Positions 58,991 through 64,000 of a stretch of DNA of 64,000 bases are shown here, piece by piece. Below the pieces are notes generated by a model. It was not told the origin of the DNA. It searched no databases and worked only from the letters and a program-made list of their open reading frames with translations. Numbering within the stretch: position 1 is the stretch's first letter; every line of letters begins with the position of its first letter. Position numbers and translations under genes: made by a program. Source of the stretch: Sipunculus nudus. Its lineage: Eukaryota > Annelida > Sipuncula > Golfingiida > Sipunculidae. The DNA lies in NCBI GenBank assembly GCA_026874595.1, contig CM049306.1, positions 34,614,019-34,678,018 of the forward strand, read 5' to 3'.

Positions 58991-61900
58991 CGACCTGGCC
59001 AGGGGGTTTCCGCAAATTGCTAGCAATTTGCGACTTGGGCGCCCAGGAGAGAGCGGGCCTGGCTGTCAAAGTAGCAATTTGCTAGCAATTTGCGGATTTA
59101 CCAGAAAAAAAATTGGCCGGAGGGTATCCGCAAATTGCCAGCAATTTGCGACCTGGGAGACCAGGAGAGAGGGGGCCTAATTGTCAAAGTAGTAAATTGC
59201 TAGCAATTTGCGGATTTACTCGAAAAAAAAATTGGCCGGAGGGTATCCGCAAATTGCTAGCAATTTGCCACCTGAGCGACAAAGAGAGAGGGGCCTGGCT
59301 GTCAAAGTAGCAATTTGCTAGCAATTTGCGGATTTACTAGAAAAAAAATTGGCCGGAGGGTATCCGCAAATTGCTAGCAATTTGCCACCTGAGCGACAAA
59401 GAGAGAGGGGCCTGGCTGTCAAAGTAGCAATTTGCTAGCAATTTGCGGATTTACCAGAAAAAAAAAAAATTGGCCAGGGGGTATCCGCAAATTGCTAGCA
59501 ATTTGCGACCTGAATGACTAGGAGACAGGGGGCCTGGTTGTCAAAGTAGCAATTTGCTAGCAATTTGCTCATTTAACAGAAAAAGAAAAATTGGCCGGGG
59601 GGTATCCGCAAATTGCTAGCAATTTGCGACCTGAACGACAGAAGATAAGGGGCATGGTTGTCAAAGTAGCAATTTGCTAGCACTTTGCGGATTTACCAGA
59701 AAAAAAAATTGGCCGGGGGGTATCGGCAAATTGCTAGCAATGTGCGACCTGAGCGACCAGGAGAGAGGGGGCCTGGTTGTCAAAGTAGCAATTTGCTAGC
59801 AATTTGCAGATTTACCAGAAAAAAAAATTGGCCGGGGGGTATCCGCAAATTGCTAGCAATTTGCGACCTGAGCGACAAAGAGAGAGGGGCCTGGCTGTCA
59901 AAGTAGCAATTTGCTAGCAATTTGCGGATTAACCAGAAAAAAAAAAATTGGCCGGGGGGTATCCGCAAATTGCTAGCAATTTGCGACCTAAGCGACAAGG
60001 AGAGAGGGGCCTGGCTGTGAAAGTAGCAATTTGCTAGCAATTTGCGGATTTACCAGAAAAAAAAAAATTGGCCGGGGGGTATCCGCAAATTGCTAGCAAT
60101 TTGCGACCTGAACGATAGAAGAGAAGGGGCCTGGCTGTCAAAGTAGCAATTTGCTAGCAATTTGCGGATTTACCAGAAAAAAAAACTTGGCCGGGGGGTA
60201 TCGGCAAATTGTCAGCAATTTGCGACCTGGCCAGGGGGTTTCCGCAAATTGCCAGCAATTTGCGACTTGGGCGCCCAGGAGACAGGGGGCCTTGTTGTCA
60301 AAGTAGCAATTTGCGGATTTACCAGAAAAAAAAAATTGGCCGGGGGTATCCGCAAATTGCTAGCAATTTGCGACCTGAGCAACCAGGAGAGAGGGGGCCT
60401 GGCTGTCAAAGTAGCAATTTGCTAGCAATTTGCGGATTTACCAGAAAAAAAAATTGGCCGGAGGGTATCCGCAAATTGCCAGCAATTTGCGACCTGGGAG
60501 ACCAGGAGAGAGGGGGCCTAATTGTCAAAGTAGCAAATTGCTAGCAATTTGCGGATTTACTAGAAAGAAAAATTGGCCGGAGGGTATCCGCAAATTGCTA
60601 GCAATTTGCCACCTGAGCGCAAAGAGAGAGAGGGGCCTGGCTGTCAAAGTAGCAATTTGCTAGCAATTTGCGGATTTACCAGAAAAAAAAAAAAAAATTG
60701 GCCAGGGGGTATCCGCAAATTGCGAGCAATTTGCGACCTGGGCGACTAGGAGACAAGGGGCCTGGTTGTCAAAGTAGCAATTTGCTAGCAATTTGCTCAT
60801 TTAACAGAAAAAAAAAAAAATTGGCCATGGGGTATCCGCAAATTGCTAGCAATTTGCGACCTGAACGACAGAAGAGAAGGGGCCTGGCTGTCAAAGTAGC
60901 AATTTGCTAGCAATTTGCGGATTTACCAGAAAAAAAAATGGCCTGGGGGTATCGGCAAATTGCTAGCAATGTGCGACCTGAGCAACCAGGAGAGAGGGGG
61001 CCTGGTTGTCAAAGTAGCAATTTCCTAGCAATTTGCGGATTAACCAGAAAAAAAAAAATTGGCCGGGGGGTATCCGCAAGTTGCAAGCAATTTGCGACCT
61101 AAGCGACAAGGAGAGAGGGGCCTGGCTGTGAAAGTAGCAATTTGCTAGCAATTTGCAGATTTACCGGAAAAAAAAAAATTGGCCGGGGGGTATCCGCAAA
61201 TTGCTAGCAATTTGCGACCTAAGCGACAAAGAGAGAGGGGCCTGGTTGTCAAAGTAGCAATTTGCTAGCAATTTGCTCATTTAACAGAAAAAAAAAAATT
61301 GGCCGGGGGGTATCCGCAAATTGCTAGCAATTTGCGACCTGAACGACAGAAGATAAGGGGCATGGTTGTCAAAGTAGCAATTTGCTAGCACTTTGCGGAT
61401 TTACCAGAAAAAAAAAAATTGGCCGGGGGGTATCGGCAAATTGCTAGCAATGTGCGACCTGAGCGACCAGGAGAGAGGGGGCCTGGTTGTCAAAGTAGCA
61501 ATTTGCTAGCAATTTGCAGATTTACCAGAAAAAAAAATTGGCCGGGGGGTATCCGCAAATTGCTAGCAATTTGCGACCTGAGCGACAAAGAGAGAGGGGC
61601 CTGGCTGTCAAAGTAGCAATTTGCTAGCAATTTGCGGATTAACCAGAAAAAAAAAAATTGGCCGGGGGGTATCCGCAAATTGCTAGCAATTTGCGACCTA
61701 AGCGACAAGGAGAGAGGGGCCTGGCTGTGAAAGTAGCAATTTGCTAGCAATTTGCGGATTTACCAGGAAAAAAAAATTGGCCGGGGGGTATCCGCAAATT
61801 GCTAGCAATTTGCGACCTGAACGATAGAAGAGAAGGGGCCTGGCTGTCAAAGTAGCAATTTGCTAGCAATTTGCGGATTTACCAGAAAAAAAAAATTGGC

Positions 61901-64000
61901 CGGGGGGTATCGGCAAATTGTCAGCAATTTGCGACCTGGCCAGGGGGTTTCCGCAAATTGCCAGCAATTTGCGACTTGGGCGCCCAGGAGACAGGGGGCC
62001 TTGTTGTCAAAGTAGCAATTTGCGGATTTACCAGAAAAAAAAAATTGGCCGGGGGTATCCGCAAATTGCTAGCAATTTGCGACCTGAGCAACCAGGAGAG
62101 AGGGGGCCTGGCTGTCAAAGTAGCAATTTGCTAGCAATTTGCGGATTTACCAGAAAAAAAATTGGCCGGAGGGTATCCGCAAATTGCCAGCAATTTGCGA
62201 CCTGGGAGACCAGGAGAGAGGGGGCCTAATTGTCAAAGTAGCAAATTGCTAGCAATTTGCGGATTTACTAGAAAAAAAAATTGGCCGGAGGGTATCCGCA
62301 AATTGCTAGCAATTTGCCACCTGAGCGCAAAGAGAGAGAGGGGCCTGGCTGTCAAAGTAGCAATTTGCTAGCAATTTGCGGATTTACCAGAAAAAAAAAA
62401 AAAATTGGCCAGGGGGTATCCGCAAATTGCGAGCAATTTGCGACCTGGGCGACTAGGAGACAAGGGGCCTGGTTGTCAAAGTAGCAATTTGCTAGCAATT
62501 TGCTCATTTAACAGAAAAAAAAAAAAATGGCCGGGGGGTATCCGCAAATTGCTAGCAATTTGCGACCTGAACGACAGAAGAGAAGGGGCCTGGCTGTCAA
62601 AGTAGCAATTTGCTAGCAATTTGCGGATTTACCAGAAAAAAAAATGGCCTGGGGGTATCGGCAAATTGCTAGCAATGTGCGACCTGAGCAACCAGGAGAG
62701 AGGGGGCCTGGTTGTCAAAGTAGCAATTTGCTAGCAATTTGCGGATTTACCAGAAAAAAAAAAATTGGCCGGGGGGTATCTGCAAGTTGCAAGCAATTTG
62801 CGACCTAAGCGACAAGGAGAGAGGGGCCTGGCTGTGAAAGTAGCAATTTGCTAGCAATTTGCAGATTTACCGGAAAAAAAAAAATTGGCCGGGGGGTATC
62901 CGCAAATTGCTAGCAATTTGCGACCTGAGCGACAAAGAGAGAGGGGCCTGGTTGTCAAAGTAGCAATTTGCTAGCAATTTGCTCATTTAACAGAAAAAAA
63001 AAATTGGCCGGGGGGTATCCGCAAATTGCTAGCAATTTGCGACCTGAACGACAGAAGATAAGGGGCATGGTTGTCAAAGTAGCAATTTGCTAGCACTTTG
63101 CGGATTTACCAGAAAAAAAAAAAATTGGCCGGGGGGTATCGGCAAATTGCTAGCAATGTGCGACCTGAGCGACCAGGAGAGAGGGGGCCTGGTTGTCAAA
63201 GTAGCAATTTGCTAGCAATTTGCAGATTTACCAGAAAAAAAAATTGGCCGGGGGGTATCCGCAAATTGCTAGCAATTTGCGACCTGAGCGACAAAGAGAG
63301 AGGGGCCTGGCTGTCAAAGTAGCAATTTGCTAGCAATTTGCGGATTAACCAGAAAAAAAAAAAAAATTGGCCGGGGGGTATCGGCAAATTGCTAGCAATT
63401 TGCGACCTAAGCGACAAGGAGAGAGGGGCCTGGCTGTGAAAGTAGCAATTTGCTAGCAATTTGCGGATTTACCAGAAAAAAAAAATTGGCCGGGGGGTAT
63501 CCGCAAATTGCTAGCAATTTGCGACCTGAACGATAGAAGAGAAGGGGCCTGGCTGTCAAAGTAGCAATTTGCTAGCAATTTGCGGATTTACCAGAAAAAG
63601 AAAAATTGGCCGGGGGGTATCGGCAAATTGTCAGCAATTTGCGACCTGGCCAGGGGGTTTCCGCAAATTGCCAGCAATTTGCGACTTGGGCGCCCAGGAG
63701 ACAGGGGGCCTTGTTGTCAAAGTAGCAATTTGCGGATTTACCAGAAAAAAAATTGGCCGGAGGGTATCCGCAAATTGCCAGCAATTTGCGACCTGGGAGA
63801 CCAGGAGAGAGGGGGCCTAATTGTCAAAGTAGCAAATTGCTAGCAATTTGCGGATTTACTAGAAAAAAAAATTGGCCGGAGGGTATCCGCAAATTGCTAG
63901 CAATTTGCCACCTGAGCGCAAAGAGAGAGAGGGGCCTGGCTGTCAAAGTAGCAATTTGCTAGCAATTTGCGGATTTACCAGAAAAAAAAAAATTGGCCAG
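58991..64000. repeat. ~1.71-kb higher-order repeat within the satellite
   Basis: The unique half-monomer marker CGACCTGGCCAGGGGG occurs at 58991, 60223, 61932 and 63642, with spacings 1232, 1709 and 1710. A second marker (GCACTTTGCGG variant) lies at 59680, 61388 and 63093. The 60223 and 61932 copies are nearly identical monomer by monomer. The 58991 copy is shorter by about 477 bp (four monomers). The copy beginning at 63642 lacks one monomer (about 117 bp) soon after its start. An older ~1.5-1.6-kb periodicity links 55250-55700 with 56757-57210. Confidence 0.9.

Larger units (their letters stand above)
55130..64000. repeat. satellite array of ~119-bp palindromic monomers, runs off the window
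   Basis: About 75 head-to-tail monomers of 117-122 bp. Each contains, in order, a GCAATTTGCTAGCAATTTGC block, GGATTTACCAG, an A-tract of 7-16 bases, TTGGCCGGGGGGTATCC, the perfect palindrome GCAAATTGCTAGCAATTTGC, GACCTGAGCGACCAGGAGAG and GGGGGCCTGGTTGTCAAAG. Each monomer is thus two half-units, both headed by a GCAAWTTGC block, in partly inverted relation. Variants include CTCATTTAACAG in place of CGGATTTACCAG, CAAGGAGAG or AGAAGAGAA spacers, and shortened half-monomers (GACCTGGCCAGGGGGTTTCC). Indels shift frame between monomers, so the many Lys/Cys-rich frames on both strands are not genes. Confidence 0.98.

Noticed and set aside
55130-64000. Dozens of Lys/Cys-rich frames on both strands of the satellite (for example RKLLAICDLSDQERGG)
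   Set aside because: They repeat with the monomer, change phase at each indel, and exist on both strands. They are translations of the satellite, not genes.
55130-64000. CRISPR-like array
   Set aside because: Whole monomers are conserved with no unique spacers, the period is ~119 bp, and the context is eukaryotic.

Overview
This is eukaryotic, AT-rich, non-coding-dominated DNA, most like a marine invertebrate and probably a bivalve mollusc. That is an inference from tRNA-derived SINEs, many short DNA transposons with inverted ends, Gypsy-style LTR remnants, very dense (TA)n and poly-G/C tracts, and no compact gene order. No complete gene can be read in the window. A handful of exon-like fragments are supported by open frame, raised GC, splice-like borders or a poly(A) signal, all at low to moderate confidence.

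Layout. 0-11 kb: a probable solo LTR (1549-2100), a GC-rich non-autonomous DNA transposon with inverted ends (5682-6301) and a GAGTC-rich element (7187-7630). 11.4-11.8 kb: a complete miniature LTR retrotransposon (TRIM type) with PBS, PPT and a 4-bp target duplication, whose LTRs carry a tRNA-like segment. 12-24 kb: mostly featureless, with a SINE, a 181-codon unknown ORF and a hAT-like MITE. 24.6-28 kb: three exon candidates (a terminal exon with AATAAA on the minus strand, a TATA-ATG-donor first exon on the plus strand, and an ATG-to-GTAAGT block) among (TA)n and poly-C/G tracts. 31-34.6 kb: a tandem duplication whose first copy is interrupted by extra DNA including a SINE. 36-37.6 kb: a large foldback palindrome. 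38-39 kb: a MITE built from reiterated TTGGTT/AACCAA words. 41-42.5 kb: a promoter-like block with a perfect RFX X-box, then another hAT-like MITE. 45.0-46.9 kb: a 1.88-kb transposon whose inverted ends are tandem ~18-bp repeats, with a 5-bp duplication, sitting in an open frame that rejoins when one target copy is counted. 49.8-50.5 kb: an element with ends like the 38-kb MITE but a different reiterated word (ACATGT).

50.5-54.25 kb is a repeat-poor stretch with coding-like minus-strand pieces, one resembling the conserved motif of EDEM/GH47 mannosidases. From 54.29 kb a ~50-bp minisatellite leads into a large satellite array (about 55.13 kb to the window end, roughly 75 monomers of ~119 bp). 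Each satellite monomer carries nested perfect palindromes, and the right half of the array is organised into ~1.71-kb higher-order repeats.

The most notable structures are the TRIM with a tRNA-like LTR, the hairpin satellite with young higher-order structure, and the family of inverted-end elements whose interiors are reiterations of one short palindromic word.
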